From NCBI GenBank assembly GCA_017436185.1, contig JAFSDP010000008.1:62001-126000 (forward strand): a DNA stretch of 64,000 nucleotides, written 5' to 3'. The position numbers were made by a program, and so were the translations under genes. The stretch is from Alistipes sp. (GTDB taxonomy: Bacteria; Bacteroidota; Bacteroidia; Bacteroidales; Rikenellaceae). Position 1 is the first letter of the stretch; every line of letters begins with the position of its first letter. The notes under the pieces were generated by a model. The model was not told the DNA's origin, searched no databases, and saw nothing but the letters and a program-made list of their open reading frames with translations. Below, one piece after another: positions 41,555 through 50,325 of the stretch.

Positions 41555-41586
41555 GAAGAGAAAAAGTTTCGGCTTTTTCTCTTTTT
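41555..41586 (+). terminator. Terminator after the AlkD-like gene
   Basis: AGAGAAAAAG / CTTTTTCTCT stem, a repeat of the hairpin at 39009-39043. Confidence 0.8.
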
Positions 41587-41602
41587 ATTTCATAATATTT
41601 TA

Positions 41603-41610
41603 TATCTTTG
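41603..41610 (+). promoter_or_regulatory. -7 element TATCTTTG of the restriction operon
   Basis: 28 bp upstream of the first gene; probably drives the orphan gene, the HTH gene and perhaps the restriction genes. Confidence 0.5.
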
Positions 41611-41637
41611 TAAACAAATAGGGTTGAAATAATACAA

Positions 41638-42354
41638 ATGATGACTATAGATACATATATACAGCAAAAAAACGAAGAGTTTTTGAGATTAGAAATAGCA
41701 TATTCTAATCTATATCAGGCATATGTGTCTGGCAATAGAGAGGATATGATTGCCAAGTATGTTGCCGTAGGGAATGTGAACATCCCATACTTCACAGATA
41801 GCATCTATCTAAATACTAAGCAAACAATGCTTGATAACGGAGTCATTCCCAATGTACTACCAACATCTATATACGACATTAAGGATGACGCTTTGTTGCA
41901 AATGAATATTCAAGGCTGCCTAAAAGCTCTACAATACGAGCTTGGCAGACGCAATATATATTCTACCCAATACACATATGCTCAAAGCGTTTTATATAGA
42001 CCAACTCATACTTTCCAGCAGGAAGAGGTGCTATATCAGAACGCCCAAGGTTACCAGTTAAAGGTTGCAGATCTCCTTGCTGTGTCGAAGTATGCTGTGA
42101 GTGTCGCCGAGGCCATAGAGCCCAGCAATGAGGAGTATGCAAAAGCTAGTGCTGCAATTACAGTTTTTCAAGGCATTGATGCAATACTCAACAACAAACC
42201 TGAAGATAAGCCTGTCAACAAAATGTTGCATTTAGCCACAAGCTTTATATCATCTGTCGTAAAATCGTCTATTAAGGATGATGAGGCTAAGCGCGGTGTT
42301 ACTATAACTGCAATTATGGTTGATTTGGCAATAGATTTCTTTTGTAAAAAGTAA
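41638..42354 (+). CDS. Hypothetical protein, first gene of the restriction operon
   Basis: 238 aa, AT-rich. No signal peptide. Mostly helical, with DTYIQQKNEEFLRLEIAYSN at the start, LLAVSKYAVSVAEAIEPSNE in the middle and a more hydrophobic C-terminal region (ATSFISSVVKSSIKDDEAKR, then GVTITAIMVDLAIDFF) that could be one or two membrane-associated helices. I recognise no family. It is 11 bp before the HTH regulator and shares its promoter, so it may belong to the restriction module or be a separate defence gene. Confidence 0.75.
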   Translation: MMTIDTYIQQKNEEFLRLEIAYSNLYQAYVSGNREDMIAKYVAVGNVNIPYFTDSIYLNTKQTMLDNGVIPNVLPTSIYDIKDDALLQMNIQGCLKALQYELGRRNIYSTQYTYAQSVLYRPTHTFQQEEVLYQNAQGYQLKVADLLAVSKYAVSVAEAIEPSNEEYAKASAAITVFQGIDAILNNKPEDKPVNKMLHLATSFISSVVKSSIKDDEAKRGVTITAIMVDLAIDFFCKK

Positions 42355-42365
42355 AAATAAACAAT

Positions 42366-42566
42366 ATGGATAAGCCCAAAAATCGCATAAAAGAGGTGCT
42401 TGAAGAGCGCGGCATCAAACAAACTTGGCTGGCTGAACGACTTGGCAAGAGTTTCTGCATAGTGAACTCTTATGTCTGCAACCGCCGCCAACCTAGCCTT
42501 GATGTGCTATTTGAAATAGCAAAGATATTGAATGTGGATCCTAAAGAACTAATAATTAGCGAATAG
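42366..42566 (+). CDS. XRE-family HTH regulator
   Basis: 66 aa. One Cro/C1-type helix-turn-helix covers almost the whole protein: IKEVLEERGIKQTWLAERLG, then KSFCIVNSYVCNRRQPSLDV. Size and position, just before the methyltransferase genes, fit a controller protein that times restriction after methylation. No operator repeat could be identified with confidence. Confidence 0.88.
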   Translation: MDKPKNRIKEVLEERGIKQTWLAERLGKSFCIVNSYVCNRRQPSLDVLFEIAKILNVDPKELIISE

Positions 42567-42602
42567 CACTACAAATGCTATTGTGTGATAACATTTGTAT
42601 AC

Positions 42603-44240
42603 ATGAAGAACGATATCACATTGATTGATAAAATCGTACGATTGGTATATCAGCATATATGTTGCTATCCCGCTCAAGAATGTCAAAACATTCTTGATGG
42701 TTTTTATTGCATTCTTAATAAATCTTTGGATTATACATTCGATCAAATAGATGCAATTAGCCTAAGTGATTTTCAGTTTGCGTTATCTAAGATTAATGAA
42801 AAGGAAGCTCGCAGGAAGAATCAAGGAGTATATTACACTCCCAAAGATGTAACAGAATACATTGTTGCAAACACATATCTAAATTATACCGATAGAAATA
42901 ATTCTCAGGTATATGCTCAAGATGAATGTATTCATCGTATTGATGAAATTGGAGTCAATAAGTTATTTACTGCAAAAGTTTTTGACCCAACATGTGGTAC
43001 AGCGGAATTTTTACTTAGCGCTATTGAAATCAAATTAGCATTATTAAACCCGAAGAGGTCTTTTAATGATGAAGATTTATTGACACTTGCATCGTCTATC
43101 TTTGGTAATGACATTGCCCCTGAATCGATATTATTATCTAAGATACGCATATATTTTACAATAGTTAGTCGCCTCAAGGACAAAACTCACACAAAACGAC
43201 TGGCAAAGATTTTAAATAAAAACTTTACTTGTAACGATTATATTACGGTACAATTAGCCCGACCTAAGTATGATATAATAGTTGGCAATCCTCCATATGT
43301 TGAGTATGGTAAATTACCAGTAAAACCTAATTCAAATTATGGTAATATATACGCTGATATATTATGTAATGCAGTGTGTGAGTTGAAGAGTTCAGGAGTA
43401 ATAGGTTTTGTAATTCCATTGTCATTTGTGGCAACATCGAGAATGCAATCTATTAGAGAGGATATGTACAAAAATTTGAATCGTATTTTTATCCTAAACT
43501 ATGCAGATAGACCAGATTGTCTTTTTGATGGTGTACATCAAAAACTATCAATCTTGTTCGGAATAAAAGGTGCACATAAGTGTGTAACATATACATCAAG
43601 TTATTATCATTGGTATAATAGCGAAAGACGAGATTTGTTGAATAATTGCAAGATATTCCCGAGCTCGCCTAAGAATCAATACATACCTAAGATCGGCAAT
43701 GTGTATGAGTCTAGTATATTTGAGAAAATAAACAATGTAAAAGGAGAAAGTCTGTTGTCTTTATTGAACACTCAGAATAAGCAAAGTTTAGTATATGTTA
43801 ATATGCGTGCGTGTTTCTGGATGAAGGCATTCTCGTTTAATCCTGGATCTAAAGAATATAAAGAGTTTGGATGCTCAAGTGAATTGAAGCCATACTTGCT
43901 GGCCATATTGAATTCCAACTTATTCTTTTTGTATTGGACAATTGTTTCAGATTGCTGGCATATCACAAATAAAGAATTGTCGGAGTTTTTTGTCCCAACA
44001 AATGGCGTATGTTTAGATATGTTCAGAATATTGACATCAAAACTTGAGCGTAAGTTAGAAAGAACCAAAAAATATATTGGTAGTGTACAAACACAGTATG
44101 AGTATAAGCATAGGGAGTGTAAGCCAGAAATAGATGCTATTGATGATGCCCTACAAGAAATATATGGTTTAACAGATGACGAAGTAGCCTTCTTGAAGGA
44201 GTATAAATTAAAATACAGAATGAGCAATGGGACGATATAA
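42603..44240 (+). CDS. N6-adenine DNA methyltransferase (Eco57I/TaqI-like)
   Basis: 545 aa from the ATG at 42603 (a GTG at 42585 is the alternative). AdoMet motif I VFDPTCGTAEFLLSAIEI is near residue 130 and the catalytic IVGNPPYVEYGKL (NPPY, residues 229-232) is present. GVYYTPKDVTEYIV upstream is typical of gamma-class enzymes. The C-terminal half is a target-recognition-like region (LKPYLLAILNSNLFFLYWTI, then VSDCWHITNKELSEFFVP). It should methylate adenine in the recognition site. It overlaps the cytosine MTase by 14 bp. Confidence 0.92.
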   Translation: MKNDITLIDKIVRLVYQHICCYPAQECQNILDGFYCILNKSLDYTFDQIDAISLSDFQFALSKINEKEARRKNQGVYYTPKDVTEYIVANTYLNYTDRNNSQVYAQDECIHRIDEIGVNKLFTAKVFDPTCGTAEFLLSAIEIKLALLNPKRSFNDEDLLTLASSIFGNDIAPESILLSKIRIYFTIVSRLKDKTHTKRLAKILNKNFTCNDYITVQLARPKYDIIVGNPPYVEYGKLPVKPNSNYGNIYADILCNAVCELKSSGVIGFVIPLSFVATSRMQSIREDMYKNLNRIFILNYADRPDCLFDGVHQKLSILFGIKGAHKCVTYTSSYYHWYNSERRDLLNNCKIFPSSPKNQYIPKIGNVYESSIFEKINNVKGESLLSLLNTQNKQSLVYVNMRACFWMKAFSFNPGSKEYKEFGCSSELKPYLLAILNSNLFFLYWTIVSDCWHITNKELSEFFVPTNGVCLDMFRILTSKLERKLERTKKYIGSVQTQYEYKHRECKPEIDAIDDALQEIYGLTDDEVAFLKEYKLKYRMSNGTI

Positions 44241-45339
44241 TGTTATTGATTTATTCGCAGGATGTGGAGGCTTTTCTGTCGGTTTTGAACAGGCTGGATT
44301 TAATATTGTCAAGGCCGTAGAATTTGATAAACAGATAGCTCAAACATATCTACATAATCATAAGGAAACCAAACTGTACATTGACGATATTGCAAAAGTT
44401 GACACCGATGAGTTTTTTGAAAGAGGCGAAAGCGATGTGATAATTGGAGGCCCTCCTTGTCAGGGATTCTCAATGGCGGGTGCAAGAATAAGGAATGGTG
44501 CTTTTTTAGATGACCCTCGCAATTACTTATTCAAGCACTATGTAAATATTGTAAATATTGTTCGACCTAAAATGTTTATACTCGAGAATGTTAAGGGCAT
44601 TCTCACAATGCAGAAAGGTGAGATATTTAACGAGATTCTCAAAACATTCTCAGATAAAAAGTTGTTTAATGGGGATAAATATTATCTTCATTACAAAGTG
44701 GTTCGTGCTGTTGAATTTGGCATTCCTCAAAAGAGAGAACGAGTTGTCTTAATAGGTATGCTTAATACTGATTTTGATATTGATTTGATGTTTGAAGAGG
44801 TAAAAAAACAGATTAATATAAATAATCCTCACTTTTTTGAGCCGGTATCAGTCTGGGAAGCCATTTCTGATATAGAGACACCTACAGAGTCGGGGATAAC
44901 GACTTTATTAGAGCCAACGACTCCTTATCAAAAGGCATTGCGTTGTGGATGTGCGGTAACGACGAATCATATTGCAACCGAGCACAATAAAAGATCTTGC
45001 AAAAGAATGAAACAAATACAAGAAGGAGAAAACTGGGTCAAATTAAACGAACCAATACATTCTGTTCATAGTGGTGCATACGGCAGACTTGAGAAAGATA
45101 AACCTGCTGCAACCATCACTACAAGGTTTGATACTCCTTCTGGGGGAAGATTTATACATCCAGTAGCTGATCGAACAATAACACCTAGAGAGGCTGCACG
45201 ACTGCAATCATTCCCGGACAATTTTGAATTTGTAGGCACAAAAAGTTCAGTATGTAAGCAAATTGGCAATGCAGTGCCTCCCAAACTTTCATATTTTTTA
45301 GCAAATTTGGTAAAATACGCATTATATGAGAACAATTGA
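44227..45339 (+). CDS. C5-cytosine DNA methyltransferase
   Basis: 370 aa. Motif I DLFAGCGGFSVGFEQAGF, motif IV GGPPCQGFSMAG with catalytic Cys78, motif VI FILENVKGIL, motif VIII PQKRERVVLIG, the TRD in the 190-310 range, motif IX RLQSFPDNFEF and motif X KQIGNAVPP are all present. It is complete and apparently functional. Its 3' end overlaps the McrB-like gene by 14 bp. Together with the adenine MTase it protects host DNA from the McrBC-like nuclease. Confidence 0.95.
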   Translation: MGRYNVIDLFAGCGGFSVGFEQAGFNIVKAVEFDKQIAQTYLHNHKETKLYIDDIAKVDTDEFFERGESDVIIGGPPCQGFSMAGARIRNGAFLDDPRNYLFKHYVNIVNIVRPKMFILENVKGILTMQKGEIFNEILKTFSDKKLFNGDKYYLHYKVVRAVEFGIPQKRERVVLIGMLNTDFDIDLMFEEVKKQININNPHFFEPVSVWEAISDIETPTESGITTLLEPTTPYQKALRCGCAVTTNHIATEHNKRSCKRMKQIQEGENWVKLNEPIHSVHSGAYGRLEKDKPAATITTRFDTPSGGRFIHPVADRTITPREAARLQSFPDNFEFVGTKSSVCKQIGNAVPPKLSYFLANLVKYALYENN

Positions 45340-47485
45340 AGAAAAATTAGCAAGTCTAAATGCTACTAGTGTTTGGTATTTTGCCAAACAAGACACAAAC
45401 TTTGATAACGCTTTCAAAGCAGTTCATATAGTTGATGAATTAGGTCAACAGTGGGAAGATGACGGAACAACAGCTTGGAGTACGAAAGCTGCAAGCAAGG
45501 GGTTGGATTCCAATCACCGTATATTGTCTGTTGCTCAATTATTAGGTCTGTTGACCAAGAATAATCCATTTGGAAAGAGCCAATATAAAAGCGAAACTCC
45601 TACACCTGTGTATAGAGCAATCAGCAGATATGCTATTGGCTCTCCTGAATACAATGCTCTAAAAACAGAGCAGTTGCTAAAATTAAGGATGAATGCCATT
45701 ACAGATACTAGACCTGAGAGTGCTGATTATAATATAGCTCCTGTACTATTTACATACGAGGTATTCTGGAGATTAAAAGCAAAAGGTGTTACAGAAGTAT
45801 CTTTAGGTGACTTCTATACTTATGTGATGACTTGTAAAACTCATGATGAAATCGATGAGTGTGTTGAACATTTGCTTGATCCAAATAGAAAAGAGACCCC
45901 TTATGTTGCAAACTATAAAAGCGACAGTCGTGTTGTAACTCTGATTCAGAACAATCTTAATCTAATACAGTTTACTGCTACAACAGTTTCTATTAAGCCA
46001 GAGTTCGCACACTACTTCGGTTATTTCTTTAACGGAGCATACACTAGCTTTGTCAATATGATGAAGTTTGTAGTAACAGATGTGCATATGTATCAAACTG
46101 TTTTAACTAATCCGATTGGATTGTCGGTTAATTTTTTGGATACAGCCAGTTTGCCTCTCATAGAAACCATGCGAATCAATTTGGACACCAATGGGCCAAA
46201 AGATAATCCTCTTCAGAAAGTGTATTATGGTTGCCCTGGTAGCGGTAAGTCTCACGAGGTAAAAAGAATAACAAATACTTCTAATACCGAAGGATTCTCT
46301 GGATTAAGCAGTATCGAAAGAAGACAAGCGTATCAGAAGTTCTTGGATAATAAACACGGACACAAGAAAACATATAAAGGAGGTGGAACTAACATAGATG
46401 CGCTAACACATCCCAAACTCATGGAATATATTTCTTTGTGTACGGAATTTGAGATTAATAGCTTATTTGAAATCTCAAACGAGGAAGATTTCAATGCCAT
46501 AATAGAGGCCTTAAAGGGATGCGAGGCGTACCAAAATGATTCTATTACTAAAGGTAGCGGATGCCATTGGGAAACAGGATTAAAGAGTTACGGAGAATTC
46601 CTCAAAGACCAAATCCTTAATACCGAGCCACGCAAAGACGCAGTATTTAGAACCACCTTCCATCCTGACACAGACTATGCCGCATTTGTAGGATGTTATA
46701 AGCCAAGTATGAACGACGGCGTTATAGAATATTCATTCACTCCACAAGTGTTTACTAATGCATATATTGCCGCATGGGAGAATACTAAGAAACCTGTCTA
46801 TCTCATTATTGAGGAGATTAACCGAGGTAATTGTGCTCAGATATTTGGAGATTTATTCCAGCTGCTTGATAGAGATAAGGAAACCGGCAAATCGGAGTAT
46901 CCGATAAAGGCTGATAAAGATTTGGTTGCGCATATTGAGAAGGTGTTGGGTGCTGGCCACGAAGGAATCAAGAACGGCGAGTTGTGCTTGCCTTCGAACC
47001 TTTTCATCTATGCTACGATGAACACCTCAGACCAATCATTGTTCCCAATGGATAGCGCATTCAAGCGTCGTTGGGATTGGGAGTATGTGCCTATCAATTA
47101 CAGCAAGGATATTGATTCCGGCAAGTTTGTTATCGAGATTGATGATGACACAAAGTATAGTTGGGTTGAATTCTTGGAGAGCGTAAATGACAAGATATAT
47201 GACGCCACAAATTCAGAGGACAAGCAGATGGGTAACTTCTTTATTAAGAAGAGCATCAAAGCCAATGAGTTTGTAAACAAAGTTATGTTCTACCTATGGA
47301 ATGAGGTCTGCAAAGAGGAGTATGGAACTCAGCGCAACTTCTTCCGCAAAGGCAAAGAGGGCAAAACCGAGTTTAAGTTTACGGAATTGTTTGGCGACAA
47401 CAAAGCGACAATCTTAAAAGAGTTTATGACAAGTTTGGGCGTTGAGCCTATTGGAAAGAAAACCGAAGAACCTGCAGCTGAATAA
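45326..47485 (+). CDS. McrB-like AAA+ GTPase restriction subunit
   Basis: 719 aa. The N-terminal about 290 residues are presumably the DNA-recognition part. The AAA+ core has Walker A GCPGSGKS at about 302-309, Walker B LIIEEINRGNCAQIFGD near 492 and the McrB signature MNTSDQSLFPMDSAFKRRW near 564. McrB-type motors translocate DNA using GTP with the partner nuclease. Its stop overlaps the start of the McrC-like gene (TAATG), the arrangement of LlaJI R1/R2. Confidence 0.92.
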   Translation: MRTIEEKLASLNATSVWYFAKQDTNFDNAFKAVHIVDELGQQWEDDGTTAWSTKAASKGLDSNHRILSVAQLLGLLTKNNPFGKSQYKSETPTPVYRAISRYAIGSPEYNALKTEQLLKLRMNAITDTRPESADYNIAPVLFTYEVFWRLKAKGVTEVSLGDFYTYVMTCKTHDEIDECVEHLLDPNRKETPYVANYKSDSRVVTLIQNNLNLIQFTATTVSIKPEFAHYFGYFFNGAYTSFVNMMKFVVTDVHMYQTVLTNPIGLSVNFLDTASLPLIETMRINLDTNGPKDNPLQKVYYGCPGSGKSHEVKRITNTSNTEGFSGLSSIERRQAYQKFLDNKHGHKKTYKGGGTNIDALTHPKLMEYISLCTEFEINSLFEISNEEDFNAIIEALKGCEAYQNDSITKGSGCHWETGLKSYGEFLKDQILNTEPRKDAVFRTTFHPDTDYAAFVGCYKPSMNDGVIEYSFTPQVFTNAYIAAWENTKKPVYLIIEEINRGNCAQIFGDLFQLLDRDKETGKSEYPIKADKDLVAHIEKVLGAGHEGIKNGELCLPSNLFIYATMNTSDQSLFPMDSAFKRRWDWEYVPINYSKDIDSGKFVIEIDDDTKYSWVEFLESVNDKIYDATNSEDKQMGNFFIKKSIKANEFVNKVMFYLWNEVCKEEYGTQRNFFRKGKEGKTEFKFTELFGDNKATILKEFMTSLGVEPIGKKTEEPAAE

Positions 47486-49353
47486 TGATACTTTTATTTG
47501 AAGAATACCACTATCCCAAACAGCTCCTGAAAGAGGTGTTAGGCGGCTATGGCCACTTGGCTACTGAACTTAAGAATGGCAAAGCAAAAGTTCAGTATGT
47601 GGGGTATTTTTTCTCCAAAGAGAGAGGAGATTCGGTATTCATTCTTCCGAAAGTGTTTATTAAGGAGCAAGAGAAGGCAAAGCTTGCATTTGGTAAATAT
47701 GTTCCCGAGGACATTGTCAGCATTAGTGCAAACCAAGAGGGTGTCGTAAAGCGGTTAATCGAAGACGGCGATCACAATGTAGTATTTGAGTTGTCGGTAT
47801 GGATTTATCGTGCCATAACTCAATTTATTAGCAGAAATATTGATACCGATATAGTTGAGGATGCCATAATACAGAACCCGACGGATGCCAATGGTGAGAG
47901 ATCGCAAACAATGCTTGATATCATCTTGCAGTTGTTGGATTTTCACAAGAAACATCGCCACCTATTCACCTATGTCTCAATAATCAATGCCAGTGGAAAT
48001 AATAAGATCCATTGGGCTAAGACCATCAGCAAAACGCAGCCAATCATCAAAGAGAGGACACCTTACTATGTTGAGTTTAGGAACAAAAACAAGGCGGTCA
48101 ATCTCGATGAGGAGTTGATTGTTTTGTTTTACTCTACATTGGAGTACTTGTGCGATACTTATAATTTTAGGATTAAGAGTGATGTGCAGTATGAGTTGTT
48201 GCCATCGCAGAAGATACGCGACTTGATAGTGACCAAACGAGGTACTCGCTTATTGAAGAAGATTCGCCGAAAGTATTTTACGGATGAATTCGTAAAGCTA
48301 TGGCGACTATTATACACCTTCTTTGATATGGCCGAGAATATCAGGAGCCACAAATATCACGAAGATAGACTGCTGGTCAAGAACTTCAATATCGTATTTG
48401 AGGATATGATAGACTATCTCATTGGCAGCAAAACGGAGGGTATACCTGACGAGTTGAAGAATCAAGCTGACGGAAAGATAGTTGACCACATCTTTAAGGC
48501 AAAATCGTTAATTGACGATAACGATATTTACTATGTAGGAGATAGTAAATACTATGCTGCGTGGAATGATGTTGGGGCTAACTCCATTTATAAGCAGTTT
48601 ACATATGCAAAGAATATCGTTCAATTCAATATAAATCTCCTGCATCACTGGAAACCACAGCATAAGAGCAACGATAAGCATTTGCCATATAGAGATAGTC
48701 TGACGGAAGGTTACAACATCACGCCAAACTTCTTTATTCGAGGAGTAGTTGATTCGCAAAACATCTCCTACGATGAAAATATCAAGGAGCAAAGCGATAT
48801 GCTGCGATTCAATAAGCATTTCTATAATAGACTCTTTGATAGAGATACGCTCATACTAAAGGAGTATAACATCAACTTCTTGTATGTGCTGTCCACTTAT
48901 GCTATACACATTGATTCTGAAAGTCGAACACATAGATTGAGAACTCTATTCCGTAACGATCTCATAGAATCACTTGACAAGACTTATACATTCTATAAGG
49001 TTAAACAGAAGGCTGGCGGAATTAGCCTTGAAGAATTGGTTAGAACCCATTTCTACACATTTGCAGGCAGAATGTATAAGAGCCCCGAAGATGATACTAT
49101 CTGGGTGGCACTTGAAAAAGAACGAGCAGCTGGAGTAGAGAGCGACAGAGAATATCCAAGCATTGACATTCTTGCCCAAGATGCCCAAGTGAGCGCCCCA
49201 TTACACATTTGCGAGCGAGAGTCTGAATACGGATGTATTGAAAAATATTTCAGCAGTCCTAAGTGGAGCGTTGATTATGCGTACATTTTCCAGCAGCCAG
49301 AGTCAGAAAGCTTGGGACTCGTGGCAGATATTGAGGTGAAATATAATAGATAA
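47485..49353 (+). CDS. McrC/LlaJI-type restriction endonuclease subunit
   Basis: 622 aa. The McrC-like PD-(D/E)xK core is in the C-terminal half: VDHIFKAKSLIDDNDIYYVG, then DSKYYAAW with Asp353 and Lys355. ANSIYKQFTYAKNIVQFNIN matches the helix after the core. The N-terminal half is a family-specific domain that contacts McrB in known systems. The protein is complete and in tight coupling with the motor gene. A 63-bp gap separates it from the Hachiman pair. Confidence 0.88.
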   Translation: MILLFEEYHYPKQLLKEVLGGYGHLATELKNGKAKVQYVGYFFSKERGDSVFILPKVFIKEQEKAKLAFGKYVPEDIVSISANQEGVVKRLIEDGDHNVVFELSVWIYRAITQFISRNIDTDIVEDAIIQNPTDANGERSQTMLDIILQLLDFHKKHRHLFTYVSIINASGNNKIHWAKTISKTQPIIKERTPYYVEFRNKNKAVNLDEELIVLFYSTLEYLCDTYNFRIKSDVQYELLPSQKIRDLIVTKRGTRLLKKIRRKYFTDEFVKLWRLLYTFFDMAENIRSHKYHEDRLLVKNFNIVFEDMIDYLIGSKTEGIPDELKNQADGKIVDHIFKAKSLIDDNDIYYVGDSKYYAAWNDVGANSIYKQFTYAKNIVQFNINLLHHWKPQHKSNDKHLPYRDSLTEGYNITPNFFIRGVVDSQNISYDENIKEQSDMLRFNKHFYNRLFDRDTLILKEYNINFLYVLSTYAIHIDSESRTHRLRTLFRNDLIESLDKTYTFYKVKQKAGGISLEELVRTHFYTFAGRMYKSPEDDTIWVALEKERAAGVESDREYPSIDILAQDAQVSAPLHICERESEYGCIEKYFSSPKWSVDYAYIFQQPESESLGLVADIEVKYNR

Positions 49354-49416
49354 GAAATAGCGAGGTACGAGATTGCCATAGGTTGTCTAAGTATCATTAA
49401 TTAATAGTTATATACA

Positions 49417-50319
49417 ATGTTGATTAGGACTGACATACAAAGTAATTTCTTAAACCTATTTACTAAGATTCTTGAAAATTATGACTTAGAATATGGGAAT
49501 AAGTTAAATGCCTTTATGTTAAAGATATCTAATAATCAATTTAACTATGGCGGCTTAAGTGAAGAGTTGCAGAATGCGCTCATTACATATGCCTTGTCTC
49601 GTCATACTTGTGATGAACTTATTAAGCAACAGAAGTACGGAAACTTATCTGCGCAAGCTAGGGAAAAATTAAAGGCGGCAGAAAACAATACCGGAGAATT
49701 AGGAGAACTGCTTTTATATTGTCTATTGGAATCTCACTTGCAAGCACCAAAATTATTGACAAAGTTAGAGCTTAAGACTGCTGCTAATGATTATGTTAAG
49801 GGTGCGGACGGAGTACATTTATTAAAAATAGATGACACTTCATATCAAATTGTATTTGGAGAATCTAAATTACATGCTGACTTGCAAAGTGGCATTACCT
49901 CCGCATTTAAGTCAATTAAGACTATGTTGGATAATGGTCTTGACAAAATGAGATATGAAATACATTTAGTAAATGCGAATCTATTAAAAGAAACTATACA
50001 AGATGAGAATTCGTATGAGATACTAAAGAAAATCTTAATACCAAGTGAAAATGACGAAGACTTGAATATAGATAATTCGTTTGGAGTATTTCTTGGCTTT
50101 GATATCCCTATATCAGATGATGAGCGTAGAGTTAGCAATAGCGAATTCCGAAATAATATATTAGAGAAAATTAAAACACGCATATTTGATATTGTTCCAA
50201 CAATCAATGAAATACTAAAGGATAATAAATTTGCTGGTTATAATTTCTACTTTTATATTGTGCCTTTTTCGGAATTAGCAAAGGTTAGAGTAAATGTTAT
50301 TGATAAGCTAAAACAATAA
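49417..50319 (+). CDS. hamA: Hachiman nuclease HamA (DUF1837)
   Basis: 300 aa, strongly AT-rich. DUF1837 signature: NTGELGELLLYCLLESHLQA, then APKLLTKLELKTAANDYVKG, the acidic Asp131 in KGADGVHLL and FGESKLH with Glu149-x-Lys151, a PD-(D/E)xK-like nuclease site. In Hachiman systems HamA is held inactive by the helicase HamB and degrades DNA once phage-induced DNA damage is sensed. It is followed by hamB after 6 bp, the canonical order. Confidence 0.92.
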   Translation: MLIRTDIQSNFLNLFTKILENYDLEYGNKLNAFMLKISNNQFNYGGLSEELQNALITYALSRHTCDELIKQQKYGNLSAQAREKLKAAENNTGELGELLLYCLLESHLQAPKLLTKLELKTAANDYVKGADGVHLLKIDDTSYQIVFGESKLHADLQSGITSAFKSIKTMLDNGLDKMRYEIHLVNANLLKETIQDENSYEILKKILIPSENDEDLNIDNSFGVFLGFDIPISDDERRVSNSEFRNNILEKIKTRIFDIVPTINEILKDNKFAGYNFYFYIVPFSELAKVRVNVIDKLKQ

Positions 50320-50325
50320 GTAATT

